Part shown: piece by piece, positions 1 through 10,873 of the stretch
Layout: every line of letters starts with the position of its first letter
Position numbering within the stretch: position 1 is the stretch's first letter
Source of the DNA: Solenopsis invicta
Lineage: Eukaryota > Arthropoda > Insecta > Hymenoptera > Formicidae
Assembly: GCF_016802725.1 (NCBI RefSeq)
Contig: NC_052668.1
Span: 5,810,501 to 5,874,500 of the forward strand
Length of the DNA stretch: 64,000 nt
Direction of reading: 5' to 3'
The notes under the pieces: generated by a model
Seen by the model: the letters and a program-made list of their open reading frames with translations, nothing else
Database searches by the model: none
What the model was told of the DNA's origin: nothing
Translations under genes and position numbers: made by a program

Positions 1-430
1 AATTTTTGAAAACCATTAATAACATGTTAAAGTTGAAACTTCGAACTTTAAAATGGTTTTTTGATTTTTTGTATACGATGATTTTTCACAGAGTACGGAT
101 ATCATTTGTAAAAAATGCAGGTTTAGCTTCAAAGTTGCGTAACTCGGTCAAAAATAATCGTACAGAAATTTTGAAATAAGTATTTTGTAAGCAAAATGAT
201 GTAGTATATGAAACTTTACTTGAATTATACGAAAAAAATTTGTTGGTCGAGCTGCAAAGTGTCAAAAATACGAAATTTTAAGGAACAAAACAGGGTGTGC
301 TTTTTTAATGCATAAGACAAGGAAGTTAAAAGAATTTTGAAAATCTGCTGATAGAGTGTTAAAGTTGGATCTTCAAGCTTCAAAATGCTTTTTTTACTTC
401 TTATCTACGGTGATTTTTCACCGAGTTACA
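1..430. repeat. Two copies of a ~332 bp satellite-like unit
   Basis: Two direct copies are visible. The motif GTTAAAGTTG, followed by CTTC and a run ending TGATTTTTCAC, occurs at about 26-95 and again at about 358-425, which gives a spacing of 332 bp. Copies are diverged and the second fades after about 430. The window edge truncates the array, so it could be part of a longer satellite. No gene is seen between 430 and 880. Confidence 0.55.
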
Positions 431-882
431 AACATTTGAAAATAGCCTAATTTTTGGTGTCTGGAAAGTGTTCCATATCTTTTTTTGAGTAGAGTATATA
501 AAATATTTGATTTATGTAATTGTCCGAATGTTACAATATTTCGTGAAATTTTTAAAGCTTTTACGATTAATAAAAATTCAATTTACAGAGTATAACTGAA
601 AAAATATATATAATTAATGTGCATTACTTTTGTGTGATAAAAAAAAGATTCGTTTAGCATCAATATTGAATTTGTAAAATTTTATCTGTCAAGAAGCAAA
701 AAATTGAATTTTTGTAAATGAGCAGTTTATAAAACTGAAGAATAAAATTAAAATTATTAAAATTAGATATTTACTGTTGTTATTGAAAGATAAAAATAGA
801 GGACTGTAGAAAATTAGAAAATGCTACCTAATGATAACGTTGAATTTTTTATATTAAAAATTTATGGGTTTTTGATATAAAC

Positions 883-2060
883 ATGTATATATATCACATA
901 GTTTTTACATATATGTCCAAGTATGTAGATGAGTCACTACTCATATCAATTTTGCAGCAAAAGAATTTGGAGGATGGAGGGAACGAGAAATTGAAGGCAC
1001 ACCTAACAGAACTGATGTATGAAAATCTTGGAATGGTAATGGTTTTTACAATGGTCAGTGCAGCTCAAGAATGGTTGAACGTACAGTTGGACAAGATAAA
1101 CCTGAGGAGAGAAGAGACTGCGGCACAAAAACTGAAGGAGGAAAAGGATGCAGAAGGGGTAAGACTAGTTTTCCTCATTTGTTCTTTTGAGATTTAAAGA
1201 CTCTAATAAGTAATTCAATAAAGTCTGTTATGTAGTTATCACATTTCTAAAAAAAGAAACACGAGGAAACTAGAGATTTCTCTTTAATTTTACTTTTCCA
1301 GAAAATTAGGAACACTTAGTATCTTATTATCACAGTTACTTTTTTATTTTTGTTTAAAATATTGAATTTATTTGTGTCTAGAATATTGAAAACACGGGCT
1401 AAGACATTCGAAATATATTCATTCACACAGACGACAATTGTAATGGTTTTACAGACTATTTGAGAGAACTCTCGTAACTGTCGAATCTTTTTCAAGCTGG
1501 AAAGAGAACTTTGATGAAGAAATGGGCTACACGAAACGGAAAGAATTAGCGGATAGCGAGGGCAAAAAGTTAACAGGAAGGGAATTATTTTTTATTTTAC
1601 ATAAAACTACTGTTTCTATTAAATAACTGTAAAATAGTTTATGGAAAGTAGAATTTCTAGTAATTTTATTAATAACCAAATCAATATTTATCAATATTAT
1701 AATGATATAACAAATTGTTTTTATTGGTAAATTTTTTCATTAAAAGAAATATATGAAGATATATACAGATGTAAAGAAAAAGTTACAAGACTTCTTTTTA
1801 TTTGTTGAAAGCTGGAGAACTTTTTAAAATCTGACTTTTATTCTATCTATAAGATATTATATATTGATATTTTGCGTATCAACTGTGGTGACATAGGTGA
1901 TGCTGTAAAAGTAGAATGAGACAGTTTGGTCCAAAACCTAGACGATGATGAGGACGACCCAGACGATGATGAGGACGACCCAGACGATGATGGGGACGAC
2001 CCAGACGATGATGAGGACGACCCAGACCATGATTCAAATATCTCGGATGATAGTGCCTAA
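883..2060 (+). pseudogene. RWDD1-like (RWD domain) pseudogene, left copy
   Basis: Three exon-like blocks match the C-terminal half of RWD-domain-containing protein 1, a partner of the DRG GTPases. Block 1 (about 930-1157) encodes a segment with ENLGMVMVFTMVSAAQEWLN and a charged coil, ending at a GTAAG donor. Block 2 (about 1453-1587), after a TTTTACAG acceptor, encodes TLVTVESFSSWKENFDEEMG and KKLTGRELF, which is the family signature. Block 3 (about 1890-2060) encodes the acidic DDDEDDP repeats and a SDDSA end. The RWD fold start is missing, an extra G lies at the first donor, and a TGA interrupts block 3 just before DSL. The acidic repeat has four units here and two in the right copy. A retained intron layout indicates DNA-level duplication, not retrocopying. 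Confidence 0.75.
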
Positions 2061-2411
2061 ACAAGCTTGATTAAGTAGCCATCAAAGTGATACGTGGAAC
2101 AAATTAAATTTAAGGAATTTACTGAATTATTACAAAGGGTAAAAGGAAAATGAGTAAAATGTATATCGCATCCTCGCGAAAAAAATGATGATAAAGATGG
2201 GAAATAGTCCTTGTTTAGGGAGGAAAGAAAATTGTATTGTATATCTTATATTTTTTGGCAATGCCGATTATGCGGTCGCATTTCTGAGATTCAAACTTTT
2301 ATTAAAAATGTTAGGATAGGTTAGGTTAAAGAAAGTTAAAAAATATATTTTATATATATATTTTTATTGATATTTTAATATTTTCAATAATAATTATATA
2401 CATTAACCACT

Positions 2412-2964
2412 TTTTGGCCCCTACGCCCTCCTCCACCCCATCCTCTTCCATCCGTCCTCTACCGCCCCATCCTCTTCCGCCCCGTCCTCTTCCGCCCCGT
2501 CGCCCTGCTTTCTTCCAGCGAGCTGTAAGAATTTTTTATATTACAGTAAATAATTTATAAAATTTAATTTAATATTATAAAGCTATATATATCATAATCT
2601 ATAACCTACGTTTGGTTTCTGCGGCCGATGGTGCGGCTGGCGGTGCGGCCGGCGGTGCAGCTGGTGGTGCTGCCGGCGGTGCGGTCAAAGGTGCGACTAA
2701 AGGTGCGGCCGGTGGTGCGGCCGGCGGTGCGGCTGGCGTTGTGGCCGGCGGTGCGGCCGAAGGTGCAGCCGGCGGTGCGGATAGCGGTGCGGCCGGTGGT
2801 GCGGCCGGAGGTGCGGCCGGAGGTGCAGCCGGTGGTGCAGTTGGCGGTGCGGCTGGCGGTGCGGCTGGCGGTACGGCCGGCGGTTCATCATCTATTTCTA
2901 TTAAATCTTTTGCAGCCCTCATAGCTGCTTTGAACATGTGGTCATTGGACGAAATGTCTGACAT
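2412..2964 (-). pseudogene. Pro/Ala-rich RGG-tailed gene, left copy (frameshifted)
   Basis: This is the mirror copy of 4379-4921. Exon 1 encodes MSDISSNDHMFKAAMRAAKD, then LIEIDDEP and about 80 residues of PPAAP repeats. It is followed by an intron and an RGG-rich second exon (about 2412-2523). In this copy the second exon has lost a base within the GGGG run after several RGG units, shifting the frame so that the tail reads acidic residues instead of RGWGRGERRGQK. It is therefore probably non-functional. It is convergent with the RWDD1-like pseudogene, and their 3' ends lie about 350 bp apart. Confidence 0.65.
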
Positions 2965-3123
2965 CAGTAAAAAAATATATTTATTATTTATTATAAATTA
3001 TCGCTTTTATTTGTAAAGCGAGGTTAAAAACTTACGCCTATATTAGAGGTTGGTGAACATTCGCACATCGCACGATTTGATTGACATGTACAACATCAAC
3101 AAGAGGCGCGGTTACATTTATTT

Positions 3124-3348
3124 TAGAGTCCTATATAAAGAGAGAAGCGACATCGAACCCCTACCACAACCTTCAGTATCCAATTGGGTCCTCCACCGCC
3201 AATTTGGTACCGCTCCAACACCATTCGTATCATTCTGCAAACAGCTGTGGTCACAATATGGCTGCTCACTTATCTAATAAAGTATCAATCAGATTACCAA
3301 TCAGAACTTTAGACATCAATGTCGCTTCTCTCTTTATATAGGACTCTA
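3124..3348. mobile_element. 225 bp MULE-like MITE with 9-bp target duplication
   Basis: The termini are inverted: TAGAGTCCTATATAAAG at the left matches the reverse complement of the right end over about 30 bp. The element is flanked by CATTTATTT at 3115-3123 and 3349-3357. The matching site in the other palindrome arm (4220-4228, reverse complement) has a single CATTTATTT and no insert, so the ends and the 9-bp duplication are established by a natural empty site. A 9-bp duplication fits Mutator-like elements. No coding capacity is seen. Confidence 0.85.
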
Positions 3349-3449
3349 CATTTATTTAAAATCGATTCTCGAGTCGAGCGCCTCCTGAGATCATCGATCG
3401 ATTGACAATCATGACCGTGGTGGGGGTAGAAAGATAGATAATGGGGAAG

Positions 3450-3571
3450 CCCACTCTTGCATAGCTGCACAACCATATGCATAAGCATATTGATTGGTCC
3501 ATTAGGACCTGCATAATGAAATGGACCAATCAATTTCCTTACGCTTATGGTTGTGCAGGTATGCAAGAGTT
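3450..3571. mobile_element. Hairpin MITE, left-arm copy
   Basis: An almost perfect hairpin begins ACTCTTGCATAGCTGCACAA and ends with its reverse complement near 3571. The inner part contains GGACCAATCAAT and its complement. The same hairpin sits at about 4008-4130 in the right arm. Confidence 0.7.
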
Positions 3572-3690
3572 ATTACTACGTCTACACGGTCCGATTTACG
3601 TCGAAGGTCCTAAGCAGAATGGTTGACTTTTGTGATTGAACAGTTTCATAACATTGATGTTATAACTTTGGCGTAAAGGTTGGTTTGTAG
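3572..3690. mobile_element. Truncated MITE of the TACACGG family
   Basis: It starts ACTACGTCTACACGGTCCGA and ends with GTTATAACTTTGGCGTAAA. Both ends resemble those of the complete element at 10714-10873, so this looks like an internally rearranged or shortened member of that family. Confidence 0.5.
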
Positions 3691-3843
3691 GCTTTCTACA
3701 ATAAGCTATTAGTTGGTATCATAACTCATAAGCCATTAAAATTTACCAATCACAGTCAAATATGAAGAGATAATTCGACTGTGATTTAGAAATTCTTATG
3801 GCTAATGACTTATGTTACCGACTAATAGCTTATTGTAGAAAGT
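3691..3843. mobile_element. Hairpin MITE at the palindrome centre
   Basis: The left end GCTTTCTACAATAAGCTATT is mirrored by the right end AATAGCTTATTGTAGAAAG. The loop-proximal part contains ACCAATCACAG and CTGTGAT. Confidence 0.7.
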
Positions 3844-3849
3844 CTATTA

Positions 3850-3994
3850 TGCAGGCCGTAACCGCTATAACAAATTGTGCCGGAATTTGTAAGAAATTGA
3901 CCAATCATAATCGATTTTTAGAAGAATAATCGACTATGATTGGTCAATTCCTTACAGATTCCGGCATAATGAGTTATAGCGGTTACGGCCTGCA
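3850..3994. mobile_element. Second hairpin MITE at the palindrome centre
   Basis: The left end TGCAGGCCGTAACCGCTATA is mirrored by the right end TATAGCGGTTACGGCCTGCA. The core carries ACCAATCATAATCGA and TCGACTATGATTGGT, nearly perfectly paired. Confidence 0.75.
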
Positions 3995-4378
3995 TAAACC
4001 AACCAACCGCTTGCATAGCTGCATAACCATAAGCGTAAGGAAATTGATTGGTCCATTTCATTATGCAGGTCCTACTGGACCAATCAATATGCTTATGCAT
4101 ATGGTTGTGCAGCTATGCAAGAGTGGGCTTCCCCATTATCTATCTTTCTACCCCCACCACGGTCATGATTGTCAATCGATCGATGATCTCAGGAGGCGCT
4201 CGACTCGCGAATCGATTTTAAATAAATGTAACCGCGCCTCTTGTTGATGTTGTACATGTCAATCAAATCGTGCGATGTGCGAATGTTCACCCACCTCTAA
4301 TATAGGCGTAAGTTTTTAACCTCGCTTTACAAATAAAAGCGATAATTTATAATAAATAATAAATATATTTTTTTACTG

Positions 4379-4921
4379 ATGTCAGACATTTCGTCCAATG
4401 ACCAAATGTTCAAAACAGCTATGAGGGCTGCAAAAGATTTAATAGAAATAGATGATGAACCGCCGGCCGTACCGCCAGCCCCACCACCAACTGCACCACC
4501 GGCTGCACCTCCGGCCGCACAACCGGCCGCACCTCCGGCCGCATCGCCATCCGCACCGCCGGCTGCACCTTTGATCGCACCGCCGGCCACATCGCCAACT
4601 GCACCACCGGCCGCACCTTTAGTCGCACCTTTGACCGCACCGCCGGCAGCACCACCAGCTGCACCGCCGGCCGCACCGCCAGCCGCACCATCGGCCGCAG
4701 AAACCAAACGTAGGTTATAGATTATTATATATACAGCTTTATAATGTTAAATTAAATTTTATAAATTATTTACCGTAATATAAAAAATTCTTACAGCTCG
4801 CTGGAAGAAAGCAGGGCGACGGGGCGGAAGAGGATGGGGCGGTAGAGGACGGGGTGGAAGAGGATGGGGTAGAGGAGAGCGTAGGGGCCAAAAAGTAGTT
4901 AATGTATATAATTATAATTGA
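4379..4921 (+). CDS. Pro/Ala-repeat protein with RGG-rich C-terminus (two exons)
   Basis: I do not recognise an orthologue. Exon 1 (4379-4709) starts MSDISSNDQMFKTAMRAAKD and continues into about 75 residues of PPAAP-type repeats. A GTAGGT donor follows codon AAA-C. Exon 2 starts at 4797 after TTCTTACAG and adds PRWKKAGRRGGRGWGG, further RGG/RGW units and QKVVNVYNYN before TGA. The spliced frame is 151 codons and open. RGG tails usually bind RNA or are arginine-methylated, so an RNA-associated role is only a guess. A GTAAGT at 4305 and an AG at 4388 allow an upstream non-coding or short coding exon, in which case the true start differs. It is convergent with the RWDD1-like pseudogene. The mirror copy (2412-2964) is frameshifted. 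Confidence 0.6.
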
Positions 4922-5332
4922 AAATATTAAAATATCAATAAAAATAAATATATAAAATATATTTTTTAACTTTCTTTAACCTATCCTATCCTAACATTTT
5001 TAATAAAAGTTTGAATCTCAGAAATGTTACCGCATAATCGGCATTGCCGAAAAATATAAGATAACATATAAGAAACATAAGAAACAAGAAAATTAACATA
5101 TAAATAACATATAGATAATTAACATATAAATAACATATAAAAAATATAAGAAACAATACAATTTTCTTTCCTCTCTAAACAAGAACTATTTTCCATCTCT
5201 ATCATTATTTTTTTCACAAGAATGCGATATACATTTTACTCATTTTTCTTTTTCCCTTTGTAATAATTCAGTAAATTCCTTAAATTTAATTTGTTCCACG
5301 TATCACTTTGATGGCTACTGAATCAAGCTTGT

Positions 5333-6464
5333 TTAGGCACTATCATCCGAGGTATTTGAATCATAGTCTGGGTCATCCTCATCATCGTCTGGATCGTCCT
5401 CATCATCGTCTAGGTTTTGGACCAAACTGTCTCATTCTACTTTTACAGCATCACCTATGTCACCAAAGTTGATACGCAAAATATCAATATAGAATATCTA
5501 TGGATAGAATAAAAGTCAGATTTTAAAAAGTTCTCCAGCTTTCAACAAATAAAAAAAGTCTTGTAACTTTTTCTTTACATCTGTATATATCTTCATATAT
5601 TTCTTTTAATGAAAAAATTTACCAATAAAAACAATTTGTTATATCTTTATAATATTGATAAATATTGATTTTGTTATTAATAAAATTACTAGAAACTCTT
5701 CTTTCCATAAATTATTTTACAGTTATTTAAAAGAAACAATAGTTTTATGTATAATAAAAAATAATTCCCTGCCTGTTAACTTTTTGCCCTCGCTATCCGC
5801 TAATTCTTTCCGTTTCGTGTAGCCCATTTCTTCATCAAAGTTCTCTTTCCAGCTTGAAAAAGATTCAACAGTTACGAGATTTCTCTCAAATAGTCTATAA
5901 AACCATTACAATTGTCGTCTGCGTGAATGAATATATTTCGAATGTCTTAACCCGTGTTTTCAATATTCTAGACACAAATAAATTCAATATTTAGACACAA
6001 ATAAAATTTTAAACACAAATAAAAAAGTAACTGTGATAATAAGATACTAAGTGTTCCTAATTTTCTGGAAAAGTAAAATTAAAGAGAAATCTCTAGTTTC
6101 CTCGTTTTTCTTTTTTTAGAAATGTGATAACTACATAACAGACTTTATTGAATTACTTATTAAAATCTTTAAATCTCAAAAGAACAAATGAGGAAAACTA
6201 GTCTTACCCCTTCTGCATCCTTTCCCTCCTTCGGTTTTTGTGACGCAGTCTCTTCTCTCCTCAGGTTTATCTTGTCCAACTGTACGTTCAACCATTCTTG
6301 AGCTGCACTGACCATTGTAAAAACCATTACCATTCCAAGATTTTCATACATCTGTTCTATTAGGTGTGTCTTCAATTTCTCGTTACCTCCATCCTCGAAA
6401 TTCTTTTGCTGCAAAATTGATATGAGTAGTGACTCATCTAGATACTTGGACGTATATGTAAAAA
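5333..6464 (-). pseudogene. RWDD1-like pseudogene, right copy
   Basis: Mirror copy of 883-2060 with the same three exon-like blocks. The RWD C-terminal helix region (about 6200-6420) encodes ENLGMVMVFTMVSAAQEWLN. The acidic tail ends SDDSA at 5333. The in-frame TGA before DSL in the acidic exon is present here too, so this copy and the left copy inherited the same stop. It has only two DDDEDDP units. The gene was therefore already dead, or ended differently, before the inverted duplication formed. Confidence 0.75.
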
Positions 6465-6873
6465 CTGTGATATATATACATGTTTATATCAAAAATCCAT
6501 AAATTTTTATTATAAAATATTCAACGTTATCATTAGATAGCATTTTCTAATTTTCTACAATCCTCTATTTCTATCTTTCAATAACAACAGTAAATATTTA
6601 ATTTTAATAATTTTTAATTTTAATCTCCAGTTTTATAAACTGCTCATTTTAAAAAATTCAATTTTTTGCTTCTTGACAAATGAAATTTTACAAATTCAAT
6701 GTTGATGCTCAACGAATCTTTTTTTTTTGTTACACAAAAGTAATGCACATTAATTATATATATATATTTCAGTTATACTGTGTAAATTGAATTTTTATTA
6801 ATCGTAAAAGCTTTAAAAAGTTCACAAAATATTGTAACATTCAGACAATTATATAAATCAAATATTTTATATT

Positions 6874-8180
6874 ATCAAAAGATCACATGTGCACAACTTA
6901 CTAGAACTCAAAGTTTTTAAAATATCAAGAGGTTGCGAATACTCTAAATCTCATGGGGATGAGGGGGTTGTGTGGGCTTGAAGATCAACTTTCCAGTGTC
7001 GCTGCAACAAAATTCAAAATATATAGAAGTCATCTTATAGCTCGCTAAGTTATAATATTGATATTGAATTGAATGCTATCACTCGTATGTGTACTCCCAT
7101 CATAAACAAAATGCGTGAAGGATACTGCTCAGGTGTTGGGATCGAATGGCGGTGCAAGTAGTAGATGATAGATTAATTAAACACAACAACACTGCAACAG
7201 ACAAGAACAGACACTCATCATTGAAGCAATCAAATTATGTACAATCAAAATGTTATTTATAACCAAGAATTATTATATTATTTGTAATTGTTTATAATTA
7301 AAACAGATTTTTAGTCAGAAAGGAAAATCTCACATAGTATATGTTTATGATATTTATCATATTGTAGAAGAAGTAATGCAAGCAAAATATATATTGTTAA
7401 ATAAAGATAAATTATTGATGGATGTGTGACTTACCTTCGATATTGATGAATTCAGGCTGATTCGACGCGTTTTTATACGAAACGGACGAATGTAGCAGGA
7501 AAAGTGTCGCTCTGTTTCGCAAAGCGAGATATTGTTGTTGATGACTTTTGAGGTTAGATAACCTGTCATATTATCGGCAATCACGACTGTGGCCAGTGTG
7601 GCCATCATCATGGATTACACGGTCATTCTTAGGTACGTTAAACTAGCCAATCACAAGTTTCCCCGAAGAATGAAATAACTATGATTGGTCAGTACCAATT
7701 GTAACTATGGATGTTATTAAATCCGATTAAAGGATAAGCACAGTGTGTGTTTCCCGCTTAACGGTAACGTGAAATTGTGATTTCGTGCGAAGACTAATCC
7801 AGACCAGAGACCAAAAGGAAAGATAAATTATATTTCATCGATATTGGAGGTTAAGAATGAAGATTGCGTTTCTTTACGTAATATTTTTATCTATTCCTAA
7901 TTTGAACAGTTGTCAATTAAAATTTCGGTTCGCAGGTTAGAGTGACACTTTTGTGTCCTGTACATTGTGTGCACATCAATCTGAGGTGAGTCATATTTTT
8001 TTAGACTATCATAATACTTTATATAACGTGTTTCTGAAACAGCATTTGTGTAAATATAAATTTAATTAAAACATTAATTTTTTAGAAGAAAAGCTTGAAA
8101 TTATGAAGTAGTCTATTTAAAAATCTCGTACAGATCTCTTGCAAAATTTTATTAAGTACATACTATAAAGTGTCACATAG
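6874..8180. other. AT-rich stretch without a recognisable gene
   Basis: No supported coding sequence. A short element around 7632-7700 carries AGCCAATCACAAG and TATGATTGGTCAG, the same paired core as the hairpin MITEs at 3.7-4.0 kb. Short open frames here show no family features. Confidence 0.5.
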
Positions 8181-8183
8181 TAT

Positions 8184-8310
8184 CCCACACAACACATGGA
8201 CGTCCTTCGAACAGCCGATTTATGTCCTGAAATGTCCTGTTTATGTTTCTGTATTTCGGCCATCCGCAGGATGTTCAAAGGATGTACTTTGGACGTCCCG
8301 TTATGTTATG
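8184..8310. repeat. CACACA...GGACGTCC repeat, copy 1
   Basis: Begins CCCACACAACACATGGACGT and contains several imperfect copies of the palindrome GGACGTCC and of ATGTCC. A related but different copy lies at 10206-10306. Confidence 0.45.
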
Positions 8311-8654
8311 TATATGTATTATATTATCTGACTGCGATCGGTGCGATTCAATTATAAGAATATAGATAGATACATACATTAATGCATTAATCATAATTGC
8401 ATTCATTATATATATTTGGAAATTATGTCGATCTAATTTCTACATATGTCTTCTTTATATCCAGAGAACGTACGGGTTTAATTATTTCATATGTAATTGT
8501 TATACTGTGTGTATATATATTTATATTTTTATTACATTCCGATTTTTTACTTTAAAAATCAATATTTTTACTCAATTTTATGTTAAAAAATCATATATTA
8601 CAATATTTTTTATATTTACAAAACTGATCATGTTGCATGCAACTTTACATAAAT

Positions 8655-9115
8655 TTCTTTTAATCATTGAACTCTAACTGGAATGGGCACTAGTCGCCAG
8701 AAAACGTGACGAGAGAGAGCCATTTCGAAGGGCCACCTCTCTTTGTCAGTACAGTCACGTTAGAAAGTTTTGCAGTACCGGCACATGAGAATAGATAAAC
8801 GAGTGACTTGAGTGACATACATAAATAACACAAAAACAAAATTGTATTATATTTTTTTAAGTTTTTAAGTAACTTTTTAAGTAAAAGTTAATTTCTTCCT
8901 TATTTCTACGAATTCCGTTACATGCTGTATCAACATGAAAACAAAAAAGAAATTTAACTTTTGAGTAGGAATGTAAGGTGAATGCTGACGCAGAGAACGC
9001 TTAGAAAAAGAGAGGTGGCCCCTTGCATCATGCTATTTTTATCACGTTTTCCGCTTACGGACGTTATATGGCAGTGCCCATTCCAATTAGAGTATAGTTC
9101 AATGCTTTTAATAGA
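8655..9115. repeat. Inverted repeat of ~100 bp arms
   Basis: The left arm (about 8663-8755), containing GGAATGGGCACT and GGGCCACCTCTCTTT, is matched in reverse complement by the right arm (about 9005-9110), containing AAAGAGAGGTGGCCCC and AGTGCCCATTCC. The spacer is about 250 bp of AT-rich DNA. The open frame at 8982-9272 lies across an arm and has no coding support. It is likely a non-autonomous element, but no target duplication was identified. Confidence 0.6.
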
Positions 9116-9456
9116 GGAGAAGAGGGTATTATGGCTACTGTCGACAATATGGTTACCCCTATTATCTTCGTTATTATTAGATGACGTTATTCTAACAATC
9201 GCTTATGGGCTTATTCATTTAGTAGCCTGCCGTTTTTTTAGTGATGCTAATATGCCAGTACGTAATAACTGACAATTGTTATAAGGTCTTTTTACTTTTG
9301 ATTTAACTTTTTATTCAGTTGTACACTTTTCGAGTTATACAAAGTTAAAACAATATATGTATGTGGTAATAATATGGAATTTTGTTAATATGGTTTTTTA
9401 AGCAAAATTTTATATTGAAATATTTCTTCAATAAATCGATTATCATTCTAGAGAGC

Positions 9457-9570
9457 AGTGTTTAGAAACATTAGAAATATCATTTTTTGCATGTTGTTTA
9501 TTGATTGAAAACAGGGATAAAATATTTTCAATAAAATTTCTAATGATATTTCTAAAGTTTCTAAACGCAG
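9457..9570. mobile_element. Small hairpin element
   Basis: GTTTAGAAACATTAGAAATA at the left is mirrored by TATTTCTAAAGTTTCTAAAC at the right, with an AT-rich loop. Probably a MITE; the ends are uncertain. Confidence 0.45.
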
Positions 9571-10205
9571 AAAAATTCTAAATCAGGAAAATTCTAAACA
9601 ATGGAATAAAATATATAATTTTGTAACAAGGTACTGTTTCTTTTTTTCATTACTTTGAGTCTACAATCTGTCAAACACTTTGACAAATGTAATCGTTCAA
9701 GATTTTATAGAAAATATTAATTATAAACAAAGTTATTCAATACAATAAAAATGGGTGCCATATTACCCTGTTCTCTTCTATTTAAAGTACTTAAATAAAA
9801 AACTTCAGATTTTTTTCATTATTTTTTAATTATATTTTCATTAGAGCATATGTCTACTTCTTATTGAAATAATTTCTTATCCAGCTACTTTAAAAATAGA
9901 TCCAATACAATCTTTAATTAATACTAAATAATCTCTATTCTTTATCACAACATGTAGAATAAAATTTATTTACTCAACCTTTACATTCATCATGTCGCCA
10001 AATAATATGAAATATTCTATAACGCTCATTCAAAAATTATAGCGACATAATAATAAATAATACTCAAATGCAATAATTATATGCACATTTTTGGATGGCC
10101 CCAATTAGGTACGCGATAATTTTTATCTCTAGAGCTTTTTGAATATCCGTGTTATTGTATTCAGCGTCTCAATTTCATTTCATTAGTTTTCAATGAAATA
10201 TTGTT
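9571..10205. other. AT-rich intergenic DNA, nothing recognised
   Basis: No open frame with family features, no clear repeat structure and no RNA gene was seen. Confidence 0.5.
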
Positions 10206-10306
10206 TCAAATGGTATTCCACACAGAACAGATCTAGATACGTCCATGGGACGTTCAAATAACGTCCTTGGGACGTCTTTTGGATAAATGTGCTGTGTGGG
10301 TATATA
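10206..10306. repeat. CACACA...GGACGTCC repeat, copy 2
   Basis: A short imperfect palindrome running from CCACACAGAACAG to TGTGCTGTGTGGG, with GGGACGTTC and GGGACGTC inside. It shares its ends with the copy at 8184. Confidence 0.5.
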
Positions 10307-10713
10307 TTTTATACAAAATATAATATGTCCTAATTGAGCCCGTGTTATACGTTATTTAAAAAATTAAGAATTACTATTAAGAAATTCAAAAATGTTCTTC
10401 AGTTATTAATTGAACTTTTTTAGTATTATGAAATTACATAACTCGGTGTTTAATTATGATTTATTAAATTATGTGAGGTACATTAATGTCTATACTTTAA
10501 TTGAGAAATATTTTGAAACTGTAAATGAAATGAAATTAGAAGAACGGCGTCTGCAAAAATTAATCGTTTTTAGTCGGTAAAAAAAATATGTTCAGCATTC
10601 TTTCAATTCAAACTTTAAAATTTATAATAAGTGACACGTATTTCCAAAAAACGTGTGAAATCTTTAATTGCGCCAATTACAAAAAAAATAACTACAATCT
10701 AAGCGATAGAATG

Positions 10714-10873
10714 ACTACGTTTACACGGTTTGATTTACGCCGAAGTTATAATATCGATGTTAGAAAACTCGCCAATCAAAATCTTTCCATTCTTCAGAGG
10801 AATACTTATGATTGACCAGTAGCATAATACCAATGTTATAACTTCGACGTAAATTGGACCGTGTAAACGTAGT
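10714..10873. mobile_element. 160 bp MITE with ACTACGTTTACACGG termini
   Basis: The terminal inverted repeats are perfect for 15 bp (ACTACGTTTACACGG at the left, its complement at the right) and extend imperfectly through TTACG and AAGTTATAA. The core contains GCCAATCAAAATC and TATGATTGACCA. The short open frame at 10588-10815 overlaps the MITE and is not a gene. Confidence 0.75.

Larger units (their letters stand above)
494..3570 (+). repeat. Left arm of a ~6.4 kb inverted duplication
   Basis: This block is matched in reverse complement by 4010-6873. Matched landmarks are the RWDD1-like exons (883 versus 6481), the Pro/Ala repeat exon (2600-2964 versus 4379-4720), the RGG exon, and the stretch around the GAGTCGAGCG motif (3370 versus 4200). 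The left arm carries one extra 225 bp MITE at 3124-3348 that the right arm lacks, and it differs in repeat copy number within the acidic and Pro/Ala tracts. The arms are clearly diverged, so this is not an assembly mirror artefact of a single read. Confidence 0.9.
4010..6873 (-). repeat. Right arm of the ~6.4 kb inverted duplication
   Basis: Reverse-complement partner of 494-3570. It lacks the MITE present at 3124-3348 in the left arm, and its open Pro/Ala-RGG gene retains the full frame. The arm boundary near 6873 is where similarity to the left arm (near 494) stops. Confidence 0.9.

Noticed and set aside
2612..3016. Gly/Ala-rich plus-strand frame opposite the Pro/Ala exon
   Set aside because: It is the antisense reading of the PPAAP repeats. 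The minus strand has the splice sites and the RGG exon.
8982..9272. 96-codon frame at 8982-9272
   Set aside because: It crosses an arm of an inverted repeat and has no recognisable domain.
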